The translations under genes were made by a program, and so were the position numbers. Shown here piece by piece: positions 1-10,260 of a DNA stretch of 64,000 nucleotides. The notes under the pieces are model-generated. The model did no database searches. It was not told the DNA's origin and saw only the letters and a list, made by a program, of their open reading frames with translations. Position 1 is the first letter of the stretch; every line of letters begins with the position of its first letter. Where the stretch lies: the NCBI GenBank assembly GCA_028583405.1, contig CM053243.1, positions 27,556,116 through 27,620,115 on the forward strand, given 5' to 3'. The stretch is from Pogonophryne albipinna. Taxonomy: Eukaryota; Chordata; Actinopteri; Perciformes; Artedidraconidae.

Positions 1-249
1 GCAGATACTTTGAGTTGAAAGTAGCGTCTGTCGGTATTGATAACATCCTTAGTATTTACAAATTATATATATGTTTTTATTTATTTGATAAAACAAGGCA
101 CTGAACTGAGAACATGAACTAAATCGTTTTTTTTTCTATAAAAAAAAAAAGGGAAAGAAGACGGTGGTCTACCACAAGCCAATGGGGGGCATCCTATAAT
201 GACTCATGTGTATAACTATTTAAGTAGCAGTTGTCAGTACTGTAAGTAG
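1..249. other. Unassigned left edge
   Basis: AT-rich non-coding DNA with homopolymer A and T runs near positions 127-152. I see no gene, repeat boundary or known element. Confidence 0.5.
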
Positions 250-437
250 GTTAGGACAAAGCAAGTTGGAAGTAACATTAGAAACGTATGAAAACCAATT
301 CTCGTAAGGGATGTCATATCAAAGATCTGCAGCCTTAATAGCTATAGCAAAGTCACCCCATGATTTTAAATTAGATTTGGGTACAGCTAGGATTGACCTT
401 CTGAAAGATTTCAGGCAGCGACTTTAGGCTCGTAGGG
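250..437 (-). pseudogene. LINE C-terminal fragment, downstream half (split by LTR element)
   Basis: Read on the minus strand from 437 leftwards, the sequence gives a decayed peptide resembling the tail of fish CR1/L2-type LINE ORF2 proteins, where a Leu/Pro-rich stretch leads to a 'LW.D.P' motif. The upstream half lies at 6325-6432. The two halves join directly once the LTR element and one copy of its 5-bp target duplication are removed, which supports a single LINE remnant that predates the insertion. Family assignment is by eye. Confidence 0.45.
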
Positions 438-1794
438 TGTTATGTTCCCAATTGGCTAGGGGGATAAAAGGGAAACGACACGACCAGAGTAGAATTGGTA
501 TAATTATAAGTGGTTTATTTTATATAGCAGCGGTAAACAAATTGGAAGGCACGCAGCCTGAACAAACAAAAGAGTCAAAAGGGCACAGGTTGACAGATAA
601 CCAAACTAACCCCCTAATCCCACCAGGAGCGTCTGCGCTGCGGCGTTTTTAGCGATCGCGGCCACTCTAGTCAATGGGTGCTATTCCACCAGACCTGATG
701 AATCCTATTTTTGACGCGGTGCAGCGTAGCGCAGGCAGGAAGTGATGAAAATCACCTTGTTGTCTCCTTTGCTGGTTTAGGGGGTGCACCCAAAACCGGC
801 TCCTTCTCCTCCCCCCACCCCATAGTCTTTCAAGTAGGAGAATACATGCAAGCGTTCTCCTCCGGTTTACAGGCACTGTAAATTATATATATATATAGAA
901 TAATTATGACGATGAATGCATATTTGTTTACCACTAAAATACAGCAACACATCTTTGATTCATGTCGTTTATAACTGGAATATTACAATTATTATTAACT
1001 GTGTCTGTAGTCTACAACCCAACAAAATAGGAAATAACAATAAACACGATTAAACAGACACAAACATAAACCATTTAACTACGTAGCCGACTTACTTGTA
1101 GAAATACAAATGTCCAGGAAATATTCCAAAATCAACAACTGCGAGGCTGCACACACGACGCTCCGCTTCCGCAACGTTTTGAAACGCGCCTGGTGGGTTA
1201 TAACGCAGGAGGAGGTCGCAGCGCGGCGCAGCGCAGCGCAGACGCTTCCGGTGGGATCAGGGGGTAAGGGAGGACTCAAAAGGAGTCTAAAGGCATACAG
1301 GGAAAATAAATACTAATAGACTAAATAAAGAACGAAACAAAACTTCACTTTAAAAGTGGTACAGACTAACACAGGAAATATATACAAAACACACAGCTAA
1401 ACTAAAAGGCAACAGTCACAAAATCCTAAACTACTCTAGACACTAACTAAACTACTCTACACTCTAACTAAGCTACTCCAGACACTAATAATCACACAAG
1501 TTTAACCACAGTTAACAGAATTCTATACGAGCAAGTAGCGAGAGGCGTCTGTCCACATGTCAGAGCCTCCAGAGTGGTGATAGTCCGCAGCCTTTGTACT
1601 CCTCCCCAGCAGGTGTGCGCCGGCTGTGCGCTGCGATTGGACGACGTCGATCCAATCGCCATCTTCAGAGGCGGACCAGGAGATCGGCAGCCAATGATGT
1701 TGGGTCTACCACACAGCTCATTTGCATAATCACATACACACAGCTGCAAACAATCCCAGACAGATTAAGGAGCAGACAAACAGCAACCGTAACA
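438..1794 (-). repeat. 3' LTR of the Gypsy-type element (carries a MITE)
   Basis: Starts TGTTATGTTCCC and ends CGTAACA. It matches 3734-4324 plus the short pieces at 5523-5534 and 6267-6319. Without the 655-bp MITE and its extra TAA it is about 700 bp. It differs from the 5' LTR by a few substitutions, a 5-bp indel near 480 and a short expansion of a 'ctaaactactct' motif near 1430-1480. Confidence 0.88.
610..1264. mobile_element. Harbinger-like MITE inside the 3' LTR
   Basis: A 655-bp insertion flanked by TAA (607-609 and 1265-1267). Its ends form an inverted repeat of about 35 bp starting CCCCCTAATCCCACC and CCCCCTGATCCCACC. The sister LTR has the uninterrupted site with a single TAA at 3898-3900, a direct filled/empty comparison. 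A 3-bp TAA duplication is typical of PIF/Harbinger; no transposase is present, so the superfamily is inferred. Confidence 0.8.
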
Positions 1795-1804
1795 CCCCCC
1801 CTTA
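1795..1804 (-). other. Polypurine tract
   Basis: In minus orientation, a run of two A and seven G lies directly before the 3' LTR terminus TGTTACGG, the expected position and composition for the plus-strand priming site of an LTR retrotransposon. Confidence 0.75.
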
Positions 1805-1869
1805 AAACACAAACTCACAGTTTTGTGAACCTAACACACTAACGAACTCCTAATAACACACACTAACAT

Positions 1870-1968
1870 CTCAAACTCAACCTGGAAAAGCATCGGCCAA
1901 CACATTCTCTGAACCCTTTAATGACGGGTGTCTACTGTGGTAATCCCGCACAATCAGAGCCCAGTGCA
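1870..1968 (-). pseudogene. RNase H remnant of deleted pol
   Basis: On the minus strand this stretch reads as the end of a Gypsy-type RNase H domain: a 'DYH' segment, then 'KGSENVLADAFSRL', matching the conserved 'KG.(N/D)NV.ADALSR' motif. Nothing else of protease, reverse transcriptase or integrase remains between gag and the 3' LTR, so one or more internal deletions removed most of pol. Confidence 0.65.
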
Positions 1969-2041
1969 GGAGACGCTGATTGTGCTTGGACACGCTGGGG
2001 CAGAATATAAATGAATCTTAACATGTCGACATCACAATTGG

Positions 2042-3630
2042 TCAAAGGCTAGGTCCAACATGAATCTTAAAATGTTGTAGCACTAACACCAACACCAGGA
2101 TTCGGTAAACTAGCTGACGCTCTCGGGTTACCGGGAGTGTCGAGAAGTCTAGAGGCTTGTCTGAGCCGGCGTGTTGCGCTGGTTTCACGACTTCCTCTCG
2201 AGGAGGCGGGGGAGCCACAATTTCTGGCTTCTCCCCGTACACAGCTTCATCGGAAAACACAGGCACAATCACAGGCTCAGATAATGAGACAGCAGAAACA
2301 CTTTTACTCGCCTGTGCACGGGTATGGGTGATCAGGCCAATATCGTTTGGCGGGGACATATTCTGCCGCTGCTCTTTACACTTCAGAGCTGCGCAGTTGG
2401 CGATGACATGTCCAAACTGATGGCAATAGTAGCACTCTCTTTCCTCTCTTGCTACGTTAGGCACATTCAACGGCTCAGTAGATGTTACGGCTGTTACAGG
2501 GCGTGATCTCTCTGTAGAGACCGGTGAAAACACAGATTTATGCATCAGCACATACTCATCGGCTAACACCACCGCAGCAGAGAGGGAATTTACTTTTTTC
2601 TCATTCATGTACATAACAATGTGCTCAGGCAAACATTTCTTAAATTCCTCCAACATAATCAATTCCTGCAAGGAAGAATAATTTGTAGCATTACATGCGG
2701 CAATCCACTTAGCAAAACACATTCCCTTTTTCCTAGCGAACTCTACGTGCGTTTGATCAGGACTGTTCCTATGGTGTCTAAACTTTTGCCGGTAAGCTTC
2801 AGGAACTAACTCATACACTCTGAGTATGGCCCCTTCACCAAGTCGTAATCTAGACTGTCCTCCAGCGGAAGAGCAGCAACCGCCTCCTGAGCTCTCCCAT
2901 GTAATCCACACGTTGCCATCAGAGCCCAGACCTCAGTCGGCCACCGCAAAGCTGTAGCAATGCGCTCGAACGCACCAAAATACGCATCCACTTCAGTCTC
3001 ACAGAAAACCGGCACTATCGAGATATTTTTACTCACGTTGAAAGCAGGTGGATGAGAAGAAAGTGGAAGGCTTCCTCCGACATGGCCAAAAGCTCCAGAG
3101 GCGCGCAGCTCGGAGTCTAGCTCCAGCTGACGTTTCCGGACTTCCTTGTCAATTTCCAACTTTCGGACTTCCTTGTCCATTTTCAACTTTCGTAGCTCCA
3201 ACTGTAACTGCCTGTCTTTCTCCCTGTCGTTAGCTTCCCACTGAAGCTGCCTGTCCTTGGCTTCCAACTGGAGCCGGGCGAGACGGACCTTGAGTTTACT
3301 CCCTTCCCGGGAATCTAAACTACCAGGAGAAGGTGGACTATAGCGAGGCGGCGCGGACGGTGCTTTACACTGCTCGCTCCCCTCACGGTCACTACCCTCT
3401 CCCTTAGCAAGGACATTAGGCACAGTGTGCTCAGCTTGTGCAGGCAGCACCCAAAAACCCCTTTCCACCAACTCATCCACTACTAAAGCCTTCAATTCTT
3501 TTTTTAATAATTGTTTTGCCACTGTGAGACCGAAATGTTGTGCAATCTCAAATAAATCGTCTTTACGACACTGATCCAACTGCTCATATGAAGGACATAC
3601 AAAAAAAGACTCAAAATCGAAAAGTGCCAT
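2042..3630 (-). pseudogene. gag: gag of Ty3/Gypsy-type element (one frameshift)
   Basis: Gag forms the particle that packages element RNA in the cytoplasm. The N-terminal half starts at ATG 3630 and runs to about 2830 as 'MALFDFESFF...', with a highly charged E/R/K/Q coiled-coil stretch around residues 120-175. The second half continues in another frame to 2042 and holds a capsid-like segment ('YELVPEAYRQKFR', 'EEFKKCLPEHI'), then one CCHC zinc knuckle (CYYCHQFGHVIANC). The frame changes once, near 2830, within a G/C-rich run, as a small indel would produce. Both halves match the arrangement of fish Gypsy Gag proteins; roughly 530 residues are represented. The frame break and missing pol make it non-functional. 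Confidence 0.85.
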
Positions 3631-3713
3631 ACTCAGCTAAAACTGCACACAACCTTACCAAATTGTTTTTAGCTATAAAAATACCACCTATAACCCCAGG
3701 AATGAATGAATTT

Positions 3714-3731
3714 ATCCCGGACGATCCCCCA
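3714..3731 (-). other. Primer binding site, tRNA-Pro type
   Basis: In minus orientation TGGGGGATCGTCCGGGAT lies 2 bp inside the 5' LTR. It differs at one of 18 positions from the tRNA-Pro primer site well known from gammaretroviruses. It fixes the orientation of the element and the inner LTR boundary. Confidence 0.82.
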
Positions 3732-4596
3732 CGTGTTACGTTCCCAATTGGCTAGGGGGATAAAAGGGAAACGACCAGAGTAGAATTGGTATAATTATAA
3801 GTGGTTTATTTTATATAGCAGCGGTAAACAAATTGGAAGGCACGCAGCCTGAACAAACAAAAGAGCCAAAAGGGCACAGGTTGACAGATAACCAAACTAA
3901 GGGAGGACTCAAAAGGAGTCTAAAGGCATACAGGGAAAATAAATACTAATAGACTAAATAAAGAACGAAACAAAACCTCACTTTAAAAGTGGTACAGACT
4001 AACACAGGAAATATATACAAAACACACAGCTAAACTAAAAGGCAACAGTCACAAAATCCTAAGCTACTTCAGACACTACTAATCACACAAGTGTAACCAC
4101 AGTTAACAGAATTCTATACGAGCAATTCGCGAGAGGCGTCTGTCGACATATCAGAGCCTCCAGAGTAGTGATAGTCCGCAGCCTTTGTACTCCTCCCCAG
4201 CAGGTGTGCGCCGGCTGTGCGCTGCGATTGGACGACGTCGATCCAATCACCATCTTCAGAGGCGGACCAGGAGATGGGCAGCCAATGATGTTGGGGCTAC
4301 CACACAGCTCATTTGCATAATCACTGTTACAGCCGCTGCTACCTTGTGCCTTTAACTCTGTGTGTGTGGGTATGCAAATGAGCTGTGGCGTTCCTATGCC
4401 GTCAGTGGCCGTCTCGACCTCGCAACATCCGCGGGGATTGGACAGACGTCACTCAAGTCCTGCCCGCTTCTGCCACGTCATCCGGGGGAGGAGTATAAAT
4501 GCCGGGCACGAACAGCAGTCTGGAGGCTCTGTATTGTGTGACAGATGCCTCAACCCTCTCATTGTGACAAAGCCTTCGTTCTGTGATCCTGTAGAC

Positions 4597-4957
4597 CAGT
4601 GTTTCTCAAACTTTGTCATACCAAGGAGGACCACTTAACCAATAAAAAAACACTTGCGGACCACCTAACTCCACAAATATAAAAAAACACATCGTTTTTC
4701 TAGAACAGATTACAAATCGCCTGAAAATGGTACAAACAAGTGGCAACATGTGTGATGAAGGTGTTGCGCTGGGCTATATCATGCAATCAAAAGTGAAACT
4801 TAACCTTGCTCCATTGCGGAGATATTCCCGCAAGAGTGCGGAAAACTTAAATTGATTAATTAATTTCAAATGTGAAATGTTACCAATATACTCACGGACC
4901 ACTAGGGGTCGCTCACGGACCACCAGTGGTCCGCGGACCACACTTTGAGAAGCACTG
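4597..4957. mobile_element. hAT-like MITE inside the solo LTR
   Basis: A 361-bp segment with inverted ends CAGTGTTTCTCAAACTTTG and CAGTGCTTCTCAAAGTGTG. The CAGTG...TTCTCAA terminus is typical of non-autonomous hAT elements. Candidate 8-bp flanks (ctgtagac and cactagca) match at only four positions, so the target duplication is not convincing. No coding sequence. Confidence 0.6.
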
Positions 4958-5224
4958 CACTAGCAGTGTGTAGCCGGTGCTTCTGTAGACTGATTAGCAG
5001 TGTGTCGTAGTATTCTGTGTCTAGTATAGGGTTTTTTGTGTATATTGTGTAGATCCAGGTTGCTTAGCTCCTGTAGACCCGCATTTAGGATAGTGACATT
5101 GTGAAACAGCTTAGACCCAGGTTAGCTTAGCGCCTGTAGATCAGCCTTTGTGAACATACTCCTTAGACCTCGGTGATTAGCACCGAGGTCTAATAAAACA
5201 ATAAAACAATAATCAATAACAATA

Positions 5225-5274
5225 CAATAATCAAAACGAGGCTGTGTTTCCACACAGCCTCGTTTTGATTATTG
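5225..5274. repeat. 22-bp perfect inverted repeat (hairpin)
   Basis: Arms 5225-5246 and 5253-5274 are perfect reverse complements around a 6-base loop. It lies in the solo LTR upstream of the poly(A)-like signal. It may be a transcribed hairpin of the LTR or a very small palindromic insertion. Confidence 0.7.
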
Positions 5275-5534
5275 TTTTATTCCACTTTAGAAGTGAGGTA
5301 CTTTTATTTTCCTTTTGTATGCCCTGGTGTTACTCTCTTTTGGAGTGCTCCTTTTGTTAACCAGTAACAGTTTGGCCCTTTGTTGGTGTCAAACTGTTTG
5401 TGTACATTCTGGTCTTTATCATTTTTTGGTTACAAAATAAACCACCGGTAACAATTACCAATTCCAAACTGGTCGTGTCGCTTCCCTTTGTACCCCTAGC
5501 CAAGAGGGAACGTAACAATCACACACACGCACAC

Positions 5535-6258
5535 CAGGGTTTCCGCTAGGATTTTTTCTCGCCGGTCAAATGTCCGAACAGAATTTATTTTACCGGACAC
5601 ATTTGAAACTTACCGGTCATGTTTCAATAATAATAATAATAATAATAATTGTGTGGCAGAGTTTCCATTAGCAGGTAATTACCGGACTAGGACCGGATAT
5701 GCTGATGTTTAAAACTCAGTTAATGGGGCTCGTTTTTATATTGCTTCAGTTTATAATCGTAACAACATTTATTGAAAAATTCAGATTCATTTTTCAATAA
5801 ATGACTCCACAAACAACAAACAACATCATTATTACATTCAAAGAAACTACTTGTAGTAGATTATTCAAAAGTTTACATTAACTTTGAATAACAACACGGG
5901 AGAAACGGATGCTCTCTTTTCCTCTCCCTCCCTCTCTCTCCTGACAGCCCGTCAGTTTCTCCTGCAACGCGCTAAACAGTGGGCGGGGCTTCAGGTCAGA
6001 CTCAGCAGCTGATCTGATCTATCTCTCGTCCGGTTACACTTCACTCGCCGTTTATGTCCATATCGATCAGATCCAGCTCTCCTGATCGGTCTTTATAGAG
6101 AGCACCGATCAAACTATTAAGAGTGAATAACGGCCGATAATGATCGACGGCCAATCGATCGGAGCATCGGACATTTTGACCGGCAGATTTTGAATTTACC
6201 GGTTTTTATTCAATTTGACCAGCTAAAAACCGGTAAATACCGGCTAACGGAAACCCTG
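5535..6258. mobile_element. hAT MITE with perfect 8-bp TSD
   Basis: A 724-bp element starting CAGGGTTTCCGCTAG and ending GGCTAACGGAAACCCTG, flanked by ACGCACAC (5527-5534 and 6259-6266). Subterminal 'ACCGG' motifs recur near both ends, as in binding regions of hAT transposases. It contains an (AAT)n run at 5626-5649 and no coding sequence. Confidence 0.88.
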
Positions 6259-6324
6259 ACGCACACAGCTGCAAACAATCCCAGACAGATTAAGGAGCAG
6301 ACAAACAGCAACCGTAATATAGGG

Positions 6325-6432
6325 ACTTAAGAACTCTGTGATATAGCTGGGAGCCAGACCTGGCATTGTGTTAAACATCAATATATCACATTTTTTGTGA
6401 TCTCTATTCCTTGATTTAAGGATTATATCCAC
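6325..6432 (-). pseudogene. LINE C-terminal fragment, upstream half
   Basis: On the minus strand it encodes 'MFNTMPGLAPSYITEFLSPY', which fits the conserved 'LAPSYI..LL.PY' segment near the end of the reverse transcriptase region of fish CR1/L2-type LINEs. The frame runs to the LTR element boundary and resumes at 437 leftwards. The copy is short and truncated. Confidence 0.55.
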
Positions 6433-7771
6433 ATTGTTCTGGAGTATTTAATTCTGGCCCGGTTGTGTTTTTTCTTTAACAGGTGTATAATGATTTGCAG
6501 TTATACAGACAGGAAGTAATTAAAGCTCGTATATATGTGAAGCATTATTTCGCTTTTCGAAAAGCTTCTGAGATGCCATAGAACAACAACGTACAGATAA
6601 TATCAAGATAGTCATCAATGTAAATAAAGTCACTTACTGCTGAAATGTAAACTGTATTGTATGGCTTTTGTATGTTTGTTAGAGTTGTTAGAAAGTAAAC
6701 TTAATTTTTGACAGCTATCTCTTGTCTATTAAAAGCAAACAAGAGCAATTTCATATTTATAATTCATACTTTTCCTTTCTATACTTGATATGCTTAAACA
6801 TCTTTTTTTATTTCACACATTGGGAACATAAAAAAAAGAGATGCTTGGGAGGTTGATTGAACTATTAGACCAACATGGTCCTGAACCCAACCTCTTGTAA
6901 ATCCTTTCTAAAGTTTCTTCAAGTGTTAACCTCTTCATAGGAATAATAAGCGACATAATGCTGAACCCTGCAGTCTCCAGCAATGCTAATGGTAGAAACT
7001 AATTTATTCATATGAGAAGCTGGAGCATTGTGATCCAGATATCATTAGGCAGACAAAGAATAGTGTCAACTGCTCAAGTATTCTCCTGACAGAGGTTTTA
7101 AGTGTTTGGTTTCACGCCTGAGAAGTAAAGTGCATATATCTCATGACCCTGACTGCACTGATGAATCATGCAGCATTGAAATAAAATGTATCCTGGGACC
7201 CGTGTTAACAAGAAGAGTGAAGCCAACATGGAACACAAGTAACATAACCTTATGCTTCGCATTAACAATTAAGTAACAGATGCCAATGGGACTTGCTCAT
7301 CCACTTCCCAAACAACAGTGAGCATGATATTAAAAGACGCAGGGTATTATATAAATAATTTAAAAAATATATATTTTAGGCAAAATCAAGGAAATGACAA
7401 ACATTTTGGTCAATGTTTCATACACAATTACTGTCCCAGAAGTAAAAACTCTTTACTGAAATCCGAATGACTTTGGAAACGATGCTGATAACTAAAGGGA
7501 TATTTTGCTACCATCTATGCTATTTTGCTAGTGGTAGCTTGATATTTATCGTACAGGCATGAGTGAGGTATAAATCCTGACATCTTACTTTTGGGAGACC
7601 GTCAACAAATGCATTTGCAAAAATGTCCACCAAATCCTTTAAAATGTGTCTGACATTTTCAAATAAAACTTCAGTAAGACCTTATCTTTGAAAAAGCACA
7701 TTGGATGTCAATACAGTGATATGAGCATATTTACTTTCAATTTCTTTTATTCTAGGCTCCAACTGTTAAAG
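6433..7771. other. Unassigned intergenic DNA
   Basis: AT-rich sequence without a reading frame I can support and without a recognisable repeat boundary. Confidence 0.5.
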
Positions 7772-8803
7772 TTAAAGGGGACCTATCATGCAAAATGCAC
7801 TTTTGTACGTCTTTTACGCATGAATATGTGTCCCCGGTGTTCCGGGAACTCACCTAGTGTCAGAAAACACAACCCTCTCTATTTTCCTCCATACCCAAAT
7901 CTCTAAAAAAGGGGCTGCAACGGATCTGATACAGACTGATCCAGATTTGAACACTGTCCTGACGTCAGGACGGTGGCGCTACGGCTATTGGTCAATTCTC
8001 CACCTATCAGGGGAATGAGAGGTTGGGCCACGGCCGGCCATTGCTGCTCGAAAGCGCTGGAGACGCTGTAGTACATATGTCAGGCCTGTAAGTGGCGCTG
8101 TAGTCTGCCACAAAAGCAGCGAAGAAGACTTCCCTTGCATGGTTGCCATGGTTGCCCTTCTGTTTATTCTCTGCTGTGGCTCTTTTTCTCCCTCCCCGAG
8201 GCAAGCGTTTGCGCCTCCTGCTTTAAAACAAATGAATAATGACTCTATATAATCATATGTAAGGGATAATTTTCTTTTCCCATAATGACCGCGTTGCTGC
8301 ACATTATCCCGCTTATTACATGGCCACATTCTCAACAAAGTAACGACATGACTCCCAATATTAATTGAAATGCTTTTATGGATTTAGAAAATGATTTTAT
8401 TGATTTAAAAAATAGTTGTATGTATTGATTTAAATTGACATGCATCCGCTAAGAAAAATAGTCCGTTGTTACTGTTTGAACTAACGTAGCAACGGCAGGA
8501 ACTGCTTCGATAGCGTTTTTGAGGAGCTTTTTGATTACAGATTTCAAAACATCGTTGTTTGCTTTAAAAGTAGCACAATTCATTATGTCAAACCTTGGAA
8601 AGTATCTAGATATCCCTGCCCTAATGCCAAAGTAACTGCCATCTCCCCTCTCCTGCAGGGGGGCGTGGTCAGTTGCAGCTCACAGAATCAGCCCCCTGCA
8701 AAAACAGGGCTGGAAAGAGCAAATAGAGCGAAATGAGGCATGGCTAAAATGCAGGATCTGTTTGGTATTTTTGAAAAAATATATATATTTATATACTTTA
8801 TAT

Positions 8804-9893
8804 TAGGGGTGTAACGGTTCACAAACATTTCGGTTCGGTGCGTACCTCGGCTTTTAGGTCACGGTTCGGTTCGGTACGTTTTCGGTACAGCAGAAAAAAT
8901 TATCACAAAACATAACACATTTTTTTTAAATTATTATTAAACTGTGAATAATGTATTCACTCAAATAAATACAAAATATAATAAAATAAACATTAAGGTG
9001 CAGCATTTCGATGAACTGAAATAATCTGTATTTGAACTGTACTGTACTAGTACCTAAGCTGTCAGTTTGACATTATGACTTGCTTGTCATTGTATTTTCA
9101 TGTTTTTTTAAAGAAAAATGTACTTGTCCACATTGCTTGCCGAAAGGGCAGATCAGCTGGCACTAACAATGTCTCCTGCTGTGGAGAACACCCTCTCGCT
9201 AGGGACAGAGGTAGTAGCAGATACAGCCAGGTAGCGCTTTGCTAACATGGCAACATAAGGATATTTGGCGTTTGTAATAGCTTTGGCTCGGTCTGAAGTT
9301 TTTGCGAGTGGTGGAGGCTTAAATGCTAGTGGGAGTTGGGTTTGCACTTCAGTCTTTTTTCTTTCGGTACCGGTGATATTCACGTTCGGGTGATGCCTTT
9401 TCAAATGAGTGTGCACGTTTGATGTATTGCCAGCCGCGTAACCAATTTTAGTTGAACAATGCCGACAAACAGCTTTGGTTCGGTCCACCTGTCTTTGTCC
9501 GTCATCCTTGTACGTAACTGCGAAACCAAAATGTTCCCAAACCGGAGACTTCAATGATGCTGGAGGATTTTCGAGCTCAACTTTATCTGCGTTCGCCATT
9601 TCGACAGTTCCTCAAATTACTGACTACATATGAACGCATCCCTCTGACCAGCTCTCATAGTATGCCTCTCGTCCAATGAAATGACTTGCTCGCTCTATGA
9701 CGCGTTGAACACAATGTGAGCAAATTACTCTGAATGCTGCGACGCAGCACCTGAGATTACTTCCAAGAAGTTGTTCACGTTCTCAATTTTTTACGTTTAA
9801 CGTTATATTTGTTCGGTACACTTCGGTACACACGTGTACCGAACCGAAGGGCCCGTACCGAATAATTTCGGTACGTGTACCGTTACACCCCTA
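8804..9893 (-). mobile_element. Internally deleted hAT transposon encoding a short protein
   Basis: Ends TAGGGGTGTAACGG and CCGTTACACCCCTA, flanked by a perfect CTTTATAT duplication (8796-8803 and 9894-9901). The fragment of the same host MITE at 50999-51006 has a single CTTTATAT, an unoccupied site. Long subterminal regions are rich in 'cggttcggt' and 'cggtacg' motifs. The only gene is the 148-residue BED-hATC frame. Confidence 0.9.
9153..9599 (-). CDS. BED zinc finger + hATC mini-transposase (148 aa)
   Basis: An open frame from ATG 9599 to 9153. Residues ~15-70 form a BED zinc finger (start 'VWEHFGF', ligands CRHC and HTHLKRHH), the DNA-binding module of ZBED-type hAT transposases. From about residue 112 the sequence jumps to the hAT C-terminal dimerisation domain ('YPYVAMLAKRYLAV', 'VPSERVFSTAGDI'). 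The whole RNase H-like catalytic core is missing, yet the frame is kept across the deletion. A full family member is usually about 600-700 residues. It cannot cleave DNA, but could bind element ends and pair with a full transposase, so a repressor role is conceivable (inference). It ends soon after the conserved SERVFS block. Confidence 0.72.
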   Translation of the reverse strand: MANADKVELENPPASLKSPVWEHFGFAVTYKDDGQRQVDRTKAVCRHCSTKIGYAAGNTSNVHTHLKRHHPNVNITGTERKKTEVQTQLPLAFKPPPLAKTSDRAKAITNAKYPYVAMLAKRYLAVSATTSVPSERVFSTAGDIVSAS

Positions 9894-10260
9894 CTTTATA
9901 TAGGTATGGCCCTACAATATATGTTTCAAATATAGCATGATAGGTCCACTTTAAGTGTTATCAAGGTTCAAGGTTCTTTATTTGTCAACAGTGTTAGTGA
10001 ATAAAGTATTGGTTTGAGTGTGACTGAGTGCTTGACTAGATATATATTTGGTGTATTGTGAAGTTCATACCTGCATGCTTGGCAAAGAAAACATAGCAGT
10101 CAAAGGTCTGGCAAGACGTTCACACAAGTGAGCTTTCCTATGTAAATCACTAAGAAACTCCAAACTGTGTGAAAATCAGTGAACACATACAATAAGCAAT
10201 GAGCACCTGAAATATTCTGCATACCTTTCAGGAGTTGAAATGCATTGATTTATTCTACAG

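Larger units (their letters stand above)
4325..5517 (+). mobile_element. Solo LTR of a related element, opposite orientation
   Basis: Begins TGTTACAGCC, ends GGGAACGTAACA, and is flanked by a perfect 5-bp duplication ATCAC (4320-4324 and 5518-5522). Its last ~85 bp resemble the corresponding end of the host element's LTR read on the opposite strand, so it belongs to the same broad family. A TATA-like 'gagtataaatg' lies at 4492-4502 and 'aataaacc' near 5436 may serve as a poly(A) signal. No internal sequence remains, as expected after LTR-LTR recombination. Confidence 0.85.
3734..6319 (-). repeat. 5' LTR of the Gypsy-type element, interrupted by two insertions
   Basis: LTR sequence is present at 3734-4324, 5523-5534 and 6267-6319. 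The gaps are a solo LTR (4325-5517) and a hAT MITE (5535-6258), each with its own target duplication. The outer terminus is CGTAATA instead of CGTAACA. It retains the empty TAA site of the MITE found in the 3' LTR. Confidence 0.85.
433..6324 (-). mobile_element. Ty3/Gypsy-type LTR retrotransposon, pol-deleted, with nested insertions
   Basis: The outer boundary is a TAGGG target duplication at 433-437 and 6320-6324. The termini are TGTTA at the left and a mutated TAACA (TAATA) at the right. In minus orientation the order is 5' LTR (6319-3734), tRNA-Pro-like primer site (3731-3714), gag (3630-2042), a scrap of RNase H (about 1968-1870), polypurine tract, and 3' LTR (1794-438). Protease, reverse transcriptase and integrase are absent, so the copy cannot move by itself. 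It inserted into a LINE and later received at least four other elements. Confidence 0.88.
7776..9950. mobile_element. TTAA-flanked MITE, copy 1 (contains a hAT)
   Basis: Ends AGGGGACCTATCATGC and the inverse GCATGATAGGTCCACT, flanked by TTAA (7772-7775 and 9951-9954). A second copy lies at 17451-18133 and a fragment at about 50440-51008. Without the nested hAT the element is about 1.08 kb. TTAA targeting occurs in piggyBac and Kolobok; the termini do not settle which, and no transposase is encoded. Positions 7985-8338 have no convincing coding signal. Confidence 0.82.

Noticed and set aside
4589..4965. 8-bp duplication for the MITE in the solo LTR
   Set aside because: Flanks agree at only four of eight positions, so no TSD is claimed.
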